A DNA stretch of 64,000 nt from Gammaproteobacteria bacterium (GTDB lineage: Bacteria > Pseudomonadota > Gammaproteobacteria > Pseudomonadales > Azotimanducaceae): NCBI GenBank assembly GCA_021773555.1, contig JAJFKA010000021.1, positions 1-64,000 of the forward strand, read 5' to 3'. Below the pieces are notes generated by a model. It was not told where the DNA came from, made no database searches, and was given only the letters and a program-made list of their open reading frames with translations. This document shows, piece by piece, positions 1 to 9,330 of this stretch. A program made the translations under genes and the position numbers. Numbering within the stretch: the stretch's first letter is position 1; every line of letters starts with the position of its first letter.

Positions 1-42
1 TAGCTGCATGCACTGCAGCATCTTTTGTCTGAGAGCTGACAT
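1..42 (-). CDS. Tyrosine recombinase, N-terminal start only (runs off left edge)
   Basis: Only the first 14 codons are inside the window, reading leftward from an ATG at 40-42. They translate to MSALRQKMLQCMQL, which resembles the start of the SAM-like core-binding domain of phage-type integrases, including those found beside IS91-like elements. A good ribosome-binding site (GAGGAG on the minus strand, about 47-52) lies five bases before the ATG. The assignment rests on a short peptide and the mobile setting (intI follows on the other strand), so it is tentative. Confidence 0.4.
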   Translation of the reverse strand, partial: MSALRQKMLQCMQL

Positions 43-439
43 AACGTCTCCTCAAGTGAATGGGAGAGATATGTTTTACCTTTTAAAGTGGGATGAAAAT
101 CCCTAAGGACAAAGCTACCGCGAAGCGGTTTAGTTCAACAATATAGTGGTAGCCAAACCGGCAACCATTCAAATTTGTTTTTGAAATTCATTCGCTCAAT
201 CAGCTATTTAGGCTTGCAATCCCGGTAAAAGTTTATCGCCAAACTGGCGGAATCACCAATTGGTAGTCGGAAATCTGGCGATTTCCCCGAGAAATATTTG
301 CCAAAATGGAGGTTTCCTCGGTGAAATCTCTCGTGAGCCACGAGTAAGATAGATCCACCAACCTTTAAGGGTCGCTTCTGTACCACATTGTGGTTGGGGG
401 CGTACGCGATCACCTCGTTGGTCTGGTTATTGTCATCGT
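43..439. other. Intergenic region between two recombinase genes; possible attI
   Basis: No convincing gene is seen here. In integrons attI lies upstream of intI, which is this stretch. One heptamer fits the recombination core: GTTCAAC at 133-139, read GTTGAAC (GTTRRRY) on the minus strand. It sits within an inverted pair GCTACC/GGTAGC at roughly 115-154. This is too little to call attI or attC. A 69-codon minus-strand open frame at 204-413 shows no recognisable family and is not called as a gene. Confidence 0.3.
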
Positions 440-1413
440 ATGACTAATTCACCTTTCCTCAACCAGGTTAAAGATGCTCTGAGAGTTAAGAACTACAGCA
501 GGCATATTGTCAGTGGATCGTTCGCTTTATTCGATTTCACAAAAACCAACATCCAGAACGACTGAATGAGGATGATGTCGTCGCCTTTTTGACATTTCTG
601 GCGGTGGAGCGTCAGGTATCTCCAAGTACCCAGAATCAGGCATTGAATGCCCTGGTATTCCTTTATCGACATGTCGTCATGCGACCTCTGGGTGATATTA
701 CAAAGAGCGTGAGAGCAAAACCAAAACAAAGCCTGCCGGTCGTGCTTGACCGAGAAGAGGTAGTGTCTTTGTTGTCCCAGTTCACGGGCGTGGACAGGTT
801 GATTGGTTCGCTCTTGTATGGTTCAGGGTTACGGATTCTGGAGTGCCTGAGGCTCCGGGTAAAAGACATCGACTTTAACTACGCGTGCCTGCACATTCGT
901 GATGGTAAGGGGCGAAAAGATCGGGTCGTGACCCTGGCGCCGCAATTAATTGACGCATTATCACTCCAGGTCCACCTGGTCAGGCAGCAGCATGCAAGCG
1001 ATCTGGCGAATGGCTATGGTCAGGTGTACATGCCAGATGCGCTGTCCAGGAAATACAAAACCGGATCAAAATCTCTCGCCTGGCAGTATCTGTTTCCATC
1101 TCGGAATGTCAGTGCAGACCCGAGGTCCGGGGAGATTCGTCGCCATCATCAATATCAATCAACATTTCAGAAGGTGTTTCGCAAGGCAGTTTTGAATTCA
1201 GCCATTCTCAAACATGCAACCCCACACACACTGCGACACTCATTTGCAACCCATGCCCTGGAGAATGGGGTCGATATTCGAACTATCCAGCAACAGTTGG
1301 GCCATGCTTCGCTTGAAACCACTGAAATATATACACATGTCCTGAAGCGGGGAGGGTTGGCAGTTCGAAGTCCGCTGGAGGATATCTTTCCAAAGCTGAC
1401 CGATGATAGTTAG
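440..1413 (+). pseudogene. intI: Integron integrase with N-terminal frameshift deletion
   Basis: Integron integrases are tyrosine recombinases that insert and excise gene cassettes at attI and attC. The frame starts at ATG 440 and reads normally for about 22 codons (to RVKNYSRH), then hits a stop. The family pattern resumes in another frame from about 511 (YCQWIVRFIRFH) and is open to 1413. The break is explained by loss of about 13 bases between two CA dinucleotides. The rest is complete: Arg in GSGLRILE, HTLRH, LGHAS and the Tyr of TEIYTHV are all present. The IntI-specific extra patch is visible around LSRKYKTGSKSLAWQYLFPS, which separates it from XerC/D. It is probably inactive unless translation restarts at 589, which would lack part of the DNA-binding domain. 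Confidence 0.85.
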
Positions 1414-1440
1414 TGTGATGCCGGAATTGGCGGTGATGGG

Positions 1441-3126
1441 TCAGGCTGATTTTCGATCGGCAAGCACCATCTCTGCCCCTTTCTCCGCAATCATCACGGT
1501 TGGTGCATTAGTATTGCCGGACGTGATCTGCGGCATGATCGATGCATCAATAACCCGCAGGCCCGATATTCCATGCACCTTCAACTCATCGTTAACAACC
1601 GCCATAGCATCACTACCCATTTTACAGGTGCCGACGGGATGAAAGATTGTAGTACCCAGGTCTCCGGCGACGCCCAATAACGCTTCATCAGTCTGAAAAC
1701 TCAATCCCGGTTTCCATTCTTCCGGTTCAAATCTGGCGAGCGCGGGTGCGCGCATGATTTCGCGAGTGAATTTTAATCCAGCGATGGCTACCTGACGATC
1801 CTGCTCGGTCGACAGATAGTTCAGGGTAATCAGCGGATACACATTTGCATCACCCGATTTGATACGCACATGCCCGCGACTCGACGGGCGCAGATTACAA
1901 ACGGAAGGCGTGATGGCATTAAATTTGTGCAGCGGGTCGCCAAACTTGTCGAGCGACAATGGCTGCACGTGCCATTCAATATTCGCGGATACCTGGCCCG
2001 CATCGCTGCGCGCAAACGCACCGAGTTGAGAAGGTGGCATCGTCAGGGGGCCTGTCTTAAACAAAAAATATTCAAGACCCATTGCCGCCATCCCAAACAG
2101 CGAGTTTACGCGCTGGTTGAGCGTCACCGTATTGCTCACCTTATAAACCGTGCGCACCTGCAGGTGATCCTGCAAATTTTCTCCAACCCCGGGCAGGTCA
2201 TGGACAACCGGAACACCATGCTGCTGCAGCAAGGCGCCAGGTCCAATACCCGATACCTGCAGGATCTGCGGCGAGCCAATGGAGCCGGCCGCTAGAATCA
2301 CCTCGCGACTCGCTGTTATTGTCTCCAGGCCTTGATCCCGAATGCGCACATTCACGCCAGTGGCACGCTTCTCGCCATCAACCGTTTCGAGATTCAGCTT
2401 TTCAACGCTGGCATCCGTGATCACGGTGAGATTTGGTCGCGACAAGACGGGTCTTAAAAAGGCGCGCGCTGCACTCCAGCGTACACCGCGTTTCTGATTC
2501 ATGTGGAAATAGGCATTCCCAAAATTGTCACCGCGGTTAAATTCATCTATTTTTGGAATCCCACATTCAGCCGCGGCGTCTCGCCAGGCATCCAGAATCT
2601 CCCAGTTCACCCGGCGCTCCTCAACCCTGAGCTCGCCGGAATCGCCGTGAAACGCATCCGCCCCATGAGCAAAGCGCTCGGATCGCTTGAATACCGGCAA
2701 CACATCGTCCCAGCCCCAGCCTCGATTGCCGAGATCGGCCCAGTGATCATAATCACTTTTCTGGCCACGCATATAGATCATCGCGTTGATGGAGGAACAA
2801 CCACCCAGCACTTTGCCACGGGCATAACCAATCTTTCGGCCATTCAAGCCAGGATCCGGTTCAGTTTCATAACACCAGTCGGTTCGAGGATTGTTAATGG
2901 TGTACAAGTAGCCCACCGGTATATTGATCCAGAAATAGTTGTCCTTGCCACCGGCCTCCAGCAACAGAACCTCGTTCCCAGGATCAGCAGATAACCGATT
3001 CGCAAGCACACAGCCTGCAGTCCCGGCGCCGATGACAATATAGTCGTAAGCTTTCAAATCGGTCCGATCCTGACTTTTATTGTTTGGCTGTGAGGTGTCG
3101 AAAGAATAGCAATCCTCACCCCTCAA
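1441..3126 (-). CDS. GMC family FAD oxidoreductase (choline dehydrogenase-like)
   Basis: This is an FAD-dependent flavoprotein of the glucose-methanol-choline family that oxidises an alcohol; the substrate is unknown. The N-terminal dinucleotide-binding motif GAGTAGCVLANRL begins near residue 33, followed by the GMC signature region ARGKVLGGCSSINAM. The C-terminus has the catalytic His in HPVGTCKMG and the Asn in SGNTNAPTV. About 561 residues is normal for the family plus a short N-terminal tail. The true start may be a TTG just before KAYDYIVIGAG, since the first 25 residues are not typical. It converges on intI and stands alone. Confidence 0.9.
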   Translation of the reverse strand: MRGEDCYSFDTSQPNNKSQDRTDLKAYDYIVIGAGTAGCVLANRLSADPGNEVLLLEAGGKDNYFWINIPVGYLYTINNPRTDWCYETEPDPGLNGRKIGYARGKVLGGCSSINAMIYMRGQKSDYDHWADLGNRGWGWDDVLPVFKRSERFAHGADAFHGDSGELRVEERRVNWEILDAWRDAAAECGIPKIDEFNRGDNFGNAYFHMNQKRGVRWSAARAFLRPVLSRPNLTVITDASVEKLNLETVDGEKRATGVNVRIRDQGLETITASREVILAAGSIGSPQILQVSGIGPGALLQQHGVPVVHDLPGVGENLQDHLQVRTVYKVSNTVTLNQRVNSLFGMAAMGLEYFLFKTGPLTMPPSQLGAFARSDAGQVSANIEWHVQPLSLDKFGDPLHKFNAITPSVCNLRPSSRGHVRIKSGDANVYPLITLNYLSTEQDRQVAIAGLKFTREIMRAPALARFEPEEWKPGLSFQTDEALLGVAGDLGTTIFHPVGTCKMGSDAMAVVNDELKVHGISGLRVIDASIMPQITSGNTNAPTVMIAEKGAEMVLADRKSA

Positions 3127-3217
3127 ATGAAAGTGCAGATATCAGATTAACGTGCGCTGCTTGATATAACAGTGAATCTGTTAGATATTCCTGCTCAACG
3201 AATGCGGAATCCAAGCC

Positions 3218-3640
3218 ATGCCAATCAAAGACATATTCAAGGAAGTAGAAGAACTCAAACATTCAATTGAAAACCTGAGTATTGACGCGTTAAAAGATGA
3301 GATGGAGTCCAATCCCGATCTGTTGCTCCTGGACATTCGCGAAATTCAGGAGCGGGTCAGTCTTGGCACGATACCCGGCTCGATCCATTGTTCCAAGGGC
3401 ATGCTTGAATTCTGGGCAAGCCCGGCAAGCCCTTATTATCGCGACTATTTCCAGGAAGATCGCAGAACCGTACTGTTCTGCGCCGGAGGCGGACGCAGTG
3501 TCATTTCCACGATCGCGCTGAAGAATATGGGTTTCACAAACGTCGCCCACCTGGAGCTGGGATTCTCCGGCTGGCAAAAAGCCGAGGAAGCAGTCGAGGA
3601 TGTCAGCGCCACCAGTCGCTGGATCCGTCGTCCGGAGTAA
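3218..3640 (+). CDS. Rhodanese-domain sulfurtransferase
   Basis: A single-domain rhodanese of 140 residues. Such proteins carry a persulfide sulfur on an active-site Cys. The domain covers most of the protein: LLLDIREIQER near residue 35, and the active-site loop FCAGGGRS near residue 90, whose Cys would hold the sulfur. There is no signal peptide, so a cytoplasmic location is expected. It ends one base before the convergent serine hydrolase gene. The physiological acceptor cannot be told from context. Confidence 0.88.
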   Translation: MPIKDIFKEVEELKHSIENLSIDALKDEMESNPDLLLLDIREIQERVSLGTIPGSIHCSKGMLEFWASPASPYYRDYFQEDRRTVLFCAGGGRSVISTIALKNMGFTNVAHLELGFSGWQKAEEAVEDVSATSRWIRRPE

Positions 3641-3641
3641 C

Positions 3642-5498
3642 CTACCAGGTAAAGAGTCGCCAGTAATATAGAAACCAGCTGAAGGCGATCGCAGTGAAGG
3701 TGACCAGCAGGTAACCGGTCTTCGCCAGCTTGCCTGTTCCGCGTTCAGCGATCACGGCCGGGGTGAATATCAGCACCAGTAAACTCAAGCCAAAAATCAG
3801 ATAACTCATAGAGAGCGTCGCTTTTACACCGGTCGACAGTCCAAAAACGATGTCATTCGGACTACTGACGTGAATCGAGAGCGCAATCAGGAAAACCAGC
3901 ACGGTTGCTGCCAGCACCCAACTGGTGGTACGAAATCGCGCAATCACCGGCGTGATCCAGTCGGTCCTCACCCGCCGCTGCACGGTCCAGGCGATCAGCA
4001 CCCAGACAAAGACCAGCATCGACAGGATCAGTATGAACATATGCAGTTGCAGTGATCCGAAGCCTGACATCTTCTCAAACGCAATGACCGGTAGTTGATC
4101 GATATAAAGGTGATCGGCAAATCCATCGTCTCCAAGGCCGAAGGCAATGGTTATTTCATGTCCGGGTCGCTTGAAAACCAGCGGTGAAATCTCCTCGAAA
4201 TACAAAGGGGCGTCCAGCCCGAGGCCGCCCGCTAACATCAATTGTCCCGTAGCGGTCGGTGCAACGCTGATCGGTGATACCAGCGCAATAATTTTTGTCA
4301 GGTCATCGTGGGAATGTCTGATCGCGGTGTAATTACCTGCGAGTTTGCCGAGATTTGTTTTCTCAAAGTCTGAGCCTGGAGGTACAGGCGCGGGGAAAAA
4401 CCGGTCGAGAAAGGCTTTCTCGAACGCCGCTCTCACCGCCGGACCGGTCACAGTGTTAGTCGAAATATAAAAACCGATCCCGGCGTCCGGCATAATCATG
4501 AAATCGGTATGAAACCAGATAGTATCTCCACCATGGCCGATGATGGTCTGTCCGTTTCGGCTGGTTTCGTACATTCCGTGCATCATGCCGTTGAAATTTT
4601 CCACCGGCCTGAACAGGGACTGCTGCATCGCTCGGCTCGTTTGATCGCCGAGCACCCGCACGCCGTCGAGCGCACCATAGTTGAGAAACAAGCGCAGAAA
4701 ACGTCCCATATCATTGCCGCTGGCACTCACACCACCCGCCGGTCCCAGCGGGACAAATTCGAAGCCTTTGGCGACAAATTTCCCGAGTTCAAAATCGTAT
4801 CCTTTCGACAGCTCGCGGCTCAGCACCTCAGAGAGTGGTTGCCGGGTCGAGGTTGCCTGCATGTCGAGCGGTCTAAGGACGTGCTCATCCACATAATCAG
4901 ACCAGGACTGGCCAGTGATTTCTTCGATGATCAATCCGGCAATGCCAACGCCGTGATTGGAATAGCTGGCATACTGACCGGGCGGGCGAACCCGCATGGG
5001 CATTTCGTTGTTGAGGATTTCTGCGAGCGGTAGCATGGTCGATGCATCTCTGCCGAACAGCCCAACTACCTGGTCCTCAAATCCGGGTGTGTGCGTCATC
5101 AGATCTTTCAGGGTGATGGGCTCAGCAAAGGTATTCTCGACCTGAACACTCTTGAGGTATTCGTTTACATCCGTTTGTAAATCGAGTCTGCCCTGCTCGA
5201 TCAATTGCATCACCGGCAACCAGACAAACAATTTCGATACGGAGCCGATGCGAAACAACGTATCGGTAGTCACAGGCAAGCCCTTCTCGATGTCAGCATA
5301 GCCATATCCCTTGGCCAGCAACACTTTTTCTCGGTTGGTAATGACCACGACAGCACCTGCCACGTGTTCCTGGTCCATGGTGGCCAGCATCACCCCATCA
5401 ACAAATGCTTCCAGCGTTGCACTATCGCCTATGTCATTCGCCTGGGTGGTGCCAGGGACCAATAGCAGTGCGAGGAATAAACAATAAAACCAGTTCAT
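3642..5498 (-). CDS. Exported serine hydrolase (class C beta-lactamase fold) with C-terminal membrane helices
   Basis: A 618-residue protein with an N-terminal signal peptide (hydrophobic FLALLLVPGTTQA). Its catalytic domain is of the penicillin-binding-protein/beta-lactamase type: SVSK (SxxK nucleophile) near residue 93, YSNHG as the YxN motif, and GHGGDT as the third motif. The last 150 residues hold about four hydrophobic segments, so the catalytic domain probably faces the periplasm while anchored in the inner membrane. Relatives act as esterases, D-peptidases or lactonases; the substrate is unknown. It is monocistronic and divergent from the amidohydrolase gene at 5642. Confidence 0.88.
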   Translation of the reverse strand: MNWFYCLFLALLLVPGTTQANDIGDSATLEAFVDGVMLATMDQEHVAGAVVVITNREKVLLAKGYGYADIEKGLPVTTDTLFRIGSVSKLFVWLPVMQLIEQGRLDLQTDVNEYLKSVQVENTFAEPITLKDLMTHTPGFEDQVVGLFGRDASTMLPLAEILNNEMPMRVRPPGQYASYSNHGVGIAGLIIEEITGQSWSDYVDEHVLRPLDMQATSTRQPLSEVLSRELSKGYDFELGKFVAKGFEFVPLGPAGGVSASGNDMGRFLRLFLNYGALDGVRVLGDQTSRAMQQSLFRPVENFNGMMHGMYETSRNGQTIIGHGGDTIWFHTDFMIMPDAGIGFYISTNTVTGPAVRAAFEKAFLDRFFPAPVPPGSDFEKTNLGKLAGNYTAIRHSHDDLTKIIALVSPISVAPTATGQLMLAGGLGLDAPLYFEEISPLVFKRPGHEITIAFGLGDDGFADHLYIDQLPVIAFEKMSGFGSLQLHMFILILSMLVFVWVLIAWTVQRRVRTDWITPVIARFRTTSWVLAATVLVFLIALSIHVSSPNDIVFGLSTGVKATLSMSYLIFGLSLLVLIFTPAVIAERGTGKLAKTGYLLVTFTAIAFSWFLYYWRLFTW

Positions 5499-5641
5499 AG
5501 GGCTCCTTTTTAAGGACTGCTTAATTACCGCGTGTTTATACCATGTATCACGAAGTTAGCTGAAATCCAGGCGTGAAAACCGTCGCGCATAGGTGTCGCC
5601 ACGGGGGTGCGAAGCTCGCTGGACCATGGTAACTTCTGACC

Positions 5642-7333
5642 ATGAAAAAATTACACTGTCTCGTTAGTGCCATCACCCTGCTTCTGGTTTCCCACACTGG
5701 TCAGGCGGATACCTTATTCCACAACGCCAACATCTATACCGTTAATCCCGATCAGCCTCGCGCTGAAGCGCTGCATGTTGTTGACGGGAAAATCTCATTT
5801 GTGGGCAGCGACACGGCCGCACTGGCAGTGGTAACCGCGGACACCCGGATGGTTGATCTGAAAGGAACAACAGTCATTCCGGGTTTGATTGAAGGCCACG
5901 GTCATCTCATGAGCATGGGTTATGCCCGGTTAAACGTTGATCTGATGAACATCGCCAACTATGAAGCACTGGTTGAGAAAGTCGCCGTGGCAGTGGATCA
6001 CGCAGAAAAAGGTGAGTGGATCCTTGGCCGCGGCTGGCACCAGAGTAAATGGGTGCCGCAGCCGGCAGACGTGGTCAAAGGTTTTCAGACTAACAAACGA
6101 TTGAATGAGATATCTCCCGACAATCCTGTGTTCCTCACCCACGCTAGCGGTCATGCCGGATTCGCCAACGCGAAAGCGCTCGAACTGGCAGGGATTACAA
6201 GGGAAACCGAATTTTCCGGAGATGGTGAAATCATTCGTGACGAAAACGGCGATGCCACCGGGGTGCTTAACGAAATCGCCCAGACACTGGTGCGCAAGCA
6301 CATTCCGCCACCCAGCCAGGCGCAGCAGGAGCTGGCATTAACTCTGGCATTGCAGGAACTGGCTGAAAATGGCATCACCAGCTTTCAGGATGCGGGCAGT
6401 GGCGGTCGTGACATCAGTTTGTTCAAACAGTTTCTGCGCGAGGGTAAACTAACGAGTCGCCTCTGGGTGATGCTCGCAGGTCGCGATGATCCTGAATTAC
6501 TCAGTAGCTGGCTTAAAAAGGGTCCCGAGATCAATCTTGGTGACGACCGCCTGACCATTCGCGCGATCAAACTTGTCGCCGATGGCGCGCTCGGTTCCCG
6601 CGGCGCCTGGCTCTTGGACCCCTACTCCGATATGCCGGGAGAGTACGGTCTACCAACCATGTCGGTGGAGTCCATGCGCGATATCAGCCACGCCGCATAC
6701 CGGCACGGCTTCCAGATTGGCGTCCACGCGATCGGCGATCGTGCCAATCGCGAGGTACTCAACATTTATGACGATCTGTTTGATGGCCAGGACCGGGGCG
6801 TCCGGTTCAGGATAGAACACGCGCAACATATTGACCCGGAGGACATTCCGCGGTTTGGACGCCTGGGCGTTATTCCCGCCGTGCAGGGGATCCATATGAG
6901 TTCAGATCGCCCCTGGGCGATTGATCGTCTGGGGAAAAAACGGATCGAAGAAGGCGCCTATATGTGGCGCAGCCTGATCGAGACCGGCGCGATATTAATG
7001 AACGGCACGGACGCGCCGGTCGAGCCGGTAAATCCGATCGCCTCATTTTACGCCACCGTGACGAGACAGACGTTAAAGGGTGAACCTCCCGGTGGATTTG
7101 AGCCGGGGCAGAAACTGACCCGACCGCAAGCCTTGCAGTCCTATACCCTGGCAGCGGCTTATGGCGCATTCGAAGAGCATCAAAAAGGCAGCCTTGAAGT
7201 GGGCAAATGGGCTGATCTAACCGTGCTGGACCAGGACATTATGACCATCCCCGGCGAGAAGATACTCGCGACGGGTATTGTCATGACGGTTGTGGCCGGT
7301 GAAGTGATATTCAGTAAGCCCGGAGGAGAATAA
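5642..7333 (+). CDS. Exported metal-dependent amidohydrolase (YtcJ-like)
   Basis: A 563-residue amidohydrolase with a clear signal peptide (MKKLHCLVSAITLLLVSHTGQA). Metal ligands are visible as HGH in EGHGHLMS near residue 85, His in VHAIGDRA, His in FRIEHAQH, and the Asp of GTDAPVEP. The C-terminal part has the usual beta-sandwich end (GSLEVGKWADLTVLD). The family hydrolyses N-acyl or cyclic amide bonds; no specific substrate can be given. The VOC gene starts two bases after its stop and shares its GGAGGAG end as ribosome-binding site, so the two are probably co-translated. Confidence 0.88.
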   Translation: MKKLHCLVSAITLLLVSHTGQADTLFHNANIYTVNPDQPRAEALHVVDGKISFVGSDTAALAVVTADTRMVDLKGTTVIPGLIEGHGHLMSMGYARLNVDLMNIANYEALVEKVAVAVDHAEKGEWILGRGWHQSKWVPQPADVVKGFQTNKRLNEISPDNPVFLTHASGHAGFANAKALELAGITRETEFSGDGEIIRDENGDATGVLNEIAQTLVRKHIPPPSQAQQELALTLALQELAENGITSFQDAGSGGRDISLFKQFLREGKLTSRLWVMLAGRDDPELLSSWLKKGPEINLGDDRLTIRAIKLVADGALGSRGAWLLDPYSDMPGEYGLPTMSVESMRDISHAAYRHGFQIGVHAIGDRANREVLNIYDDLFDGQDRGVRFRIEHAQHIDPEDIPRFGRLGVIPAVQGIHMSSDRPWAIDRLGKKRIEEGAYMWRSLIETGAILMNGTDAPVEPVNPIASFYATVTRQTLKGEPPGGFEPGQKLTRPQALQSYTLAAAYGAFEEHQKGSLEVGKWADLTVLDQDIMTIPGEKILATGIVMTVVAGEVIFSKPGGE

Positions 7334-7335
7334 CC

Positions 7336-7863
7336 ATGGTAAACGAGACAGCAACAGAGACTGACAGACCAACTGTTGCGGTTAACGGCATTGCGCATAT
7401 CCAGCTAACCGTCAGCAATCCCGAGGCCTGCCTGCCGTTCTGGGAAAAACTGTGCCACTTCCTGGACATGAAAACGCTGATCAGAAACGAGAGCACCATC
7501 TACTGCATCGGCAGTCGCACCGGGATTCTGGTGCGCGGTGCCCCGGAGGATAAACGTGATCTTGCCTTCGATCAGAACCGTTCGGGCCTGCACCACTTTT
7601 GTTTTCGCGCACGCGCCAGGGAGGACATCGATTCAATTTTCAAATTTGTGAGTGAGGATCTCGAAGCCACTATCATTCATGGGCCTGAGGATGGATCACA
7701 GTTTGCACCCGGTTATTACTCCATCCTCTTTGAAGACCCGGATGGCATTCGTGTCGAATTCAATCATGTCCCTGGCAAGGGTCATTTTGGTGAAAAGGGC
7801 CGTCTCGGTAGTGGTACCGGACCTGCCAGTCAGTATGGTGAGGACGGACTAACGGATCAATAA
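7336..7863 (+). CDS. VOC family protein (glyoxalase/dioxygenase fold)
   Basis: A 175-residue vicinal-oxygen-chelate protein. One VOC module spans about residues 15-150: AHIQLTVSNPEACLPFWEKL opens it, GLHHFCFRA carries a metal-type His, and DPDGIRVEFNH closes it with the usual Glu. These residues suggest a metal site. The final 20 residues are low-complexity. It directly follows the amidohydrolase with a strong GGAGGAG site, so a joint pathway is likely, though the substrate is unknown. Confidence 0.85.
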   Translation: MVNETATETDRPTVAVNGIAHIQLTVSNPEACLPFWEKLCHFLDMKTLIRNESTIYCIGSRTGILVRGAPEDKRDLAFDQNRSGLHHFCFRARAREDIDSIFKFVSEDLEATIIHGPEDGSQFAPGYYSILFEDPDGIRVEFNHVPGKGHFGEKGRLGSGTGPASQYGEDGLTDQ

Positions 7864-7917
7864 GGTCGCGCGCCCATACTATCGCTACCTGGTTGGGAGA
7901 GAGAAAAACAGCAGATT

Positions 7918-8766
7918 CTATTCCTCAAGGATAAAGCGCTTCATCACTTCAAATGCATTGACATCGTCACGATGCACACCGTGACCACAGTTCGGGAAAC
8001 TGACGAATTCCAATCGCTCATCCGGAATGCAATCCGCCATCTCTTTAACGGCCGCAATCGGTGTGATCGGATCAATCTCACCAGCGGTAACCAGCACCGG
8101 CACTGAGATACCAGCCAGCCGGTCGCGGAAATCAAAAGTCCAGTTCTCGCCGCCGGGTCTTGAGAAGTGGGCAATGACCTCCGGCGTCATTATCGCGCGG
8201 CGCAAAGCGTCCGGGTGCTGTTCCGTGCGACTGTACAAGGGCATACATTCCTTCATGTAGACTGCAGTGGTGTCTGGATTCGGGCCGCTCCAGAAATCCA
8301 CCGCCGCCTTCCTTGCGCCTTCTCCGCCGAATTTCTCAAAGGCGTCATAAACCCGGTCCGGAACCATGCGAGCAACAGTACTGGCCAGGATCAGCTTGTG
8401 GAGTTTATCGCCATGGCGAATGGCATAGTTCTGGGCGACAAATCCGCCAAATGAAAGACCCAGCACAATGGGTTGTTCTACACCCAGCACCTCGATGAGC
8501 GCACGCAGATCATCTGCCCACTGATCCAGGTTTAGCCGTGCCGTATCATCCCGATCACTGCGGCCCTGGCCACGATGATCGTAATAAACCAACTGGGCAA
8601 CCTCAGCCAGTGGATCAAACGCGGGCTTCATGGTGGAGTGATCGAATCCGGGTCCGCCATGCAGGACAAAAACCACAGGACGTTCCACCATGACGGGTCC
8701 CTCGGCGACTAATCCCGAGCCGACAATATCAACAAACAGGTGTGTGCCGTTTACCTTGATGCGCAT
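7918..8766 (-). CDS. Alpha/beta hydrolase (proline iminopeptidase-like)
   Basis: A 282-residue alpha/beta-hydrolase. The oxyanion loop FVLHGGPGFDHS and DHRGQGRSD are typical of the proline iminopeptidase and ester hydrolase branch. The nucleophile elbow is GLSFGG, the acid is the Asp in GEIDPITP, and the catalytic His is in NCGHGVHRDD near the C-terminus. I place the start at ATG 8766 (MRIKVNGTH); the frame is open further upstream, but that 42-residue extension does not look like family sequence. It is cytoplasmic and monocistronic. Confidence 0.87.
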   Translation of the reverse strand: MRIKVNGTHLFVDIVGSGLVAEGPVMVERPVVFVLHGGPGFDHSTMKPAFDPLAEVAQLVYYDHRGQGRSDRDDTARLNLDQWADDLRALIEVLGVEQPIVLGLSFGGFVAQNYAIRHGDKLHKLILASTVARMVPDRVYDAFEKFGGEGARKAAVDFWSGPNPDTTAVYMKECMPLYSRTEQHPDALRRAIMTPEVIAHFSRPGGENWTFDFRDRLAGISVPVLVTAGEIDPITPIAAVKEMADCIPDERLEFVSFPNCGHGVHRDDVNAFEVMKRFILEE

Positions 8767-8894
8767 GGCTGGATTCCTTGATTGACCGCGTTCGTAACAG
8801 AGGCGATAGTGTTCAGCGGAAGTCTTGCATAGCAACACCACGAGGGCAATTGGCTCGAGCACAATTTCCTCGCCGGGATAAAAAGGATGCACCC

Positions 8895-9266
8895 ATGCGC
8901 TTTTTCTGTTCGCTGATGATTGTGTTGTTCATGCCGCTAACAGCGCGTGGAGCCGAGGTATCTGCCAGTGATTTGACCACCTGCGCGGTCTACCATCGGA
9001 TGCTCGCGGCGGCCCTTCGCCGTGACCGTAACCTGCCGGTGATCGCTGAAATCGAAGAGGAAAAGATGAATCGCCTGATCCGGCGCGCAAAAACAGTCGG
9101 CGCTGAGGAAAACGGAGTTGAATTCGGCGAAGAACTTTTTAATGATGACTGGCAGGCGGCCCTCGCTGATATGACCGATCAGATTAACCGTAATTACAAA
9201 AATGTAGGCCGTTTGAAAGTACGTTACCGGTCCCGCTGCGCGGCCCTGTCCAATCAGGAAGAATAG
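8895..9266 (+). CDS. Small exported protein of unknown function
   Basis: A 123-residue protein with an N-terminal signal peptide (MRFFCSLMIVLFMPLTARG, likely cut after ARGA). The mature part is helical and charged, with one Cys early (TTCAVYHRML) and one near the end (SRCAALS), which could pair in the periplasm. ATG 8895 is chosen because an AAAAGGA site precedes it and because it gives a proper signal peptide; the longer open frame upstream overlaps the divergent hydrolase start. I do not recognise a family. Confidence 0.7.
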   Translation: MRFFCSLMIVLFMPLTARGAEVSASDLTTCAVYHRMLAAALRRDRNLPVIAEIEEEKMNRLIRRAKTVGAEENGVEFGEELFNDDWQAALADMTDQINRNYKNVGRLKVRYRSRCAALSNQEE

Positions 9267-9330
9267 GCTGGCAGATTAACGTCAAGCCATGATATATAAG
9301 GCTTTTTTGGACATTGGAGGGAACTCCGAC

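Noticed and set aside
204-413. A 69-codon minus-strand frame upstream of intI that could be a first integron cassette gene.
   Set aside because: There is no room for attI between it and intI, no attC behind it, and no recognisable family.
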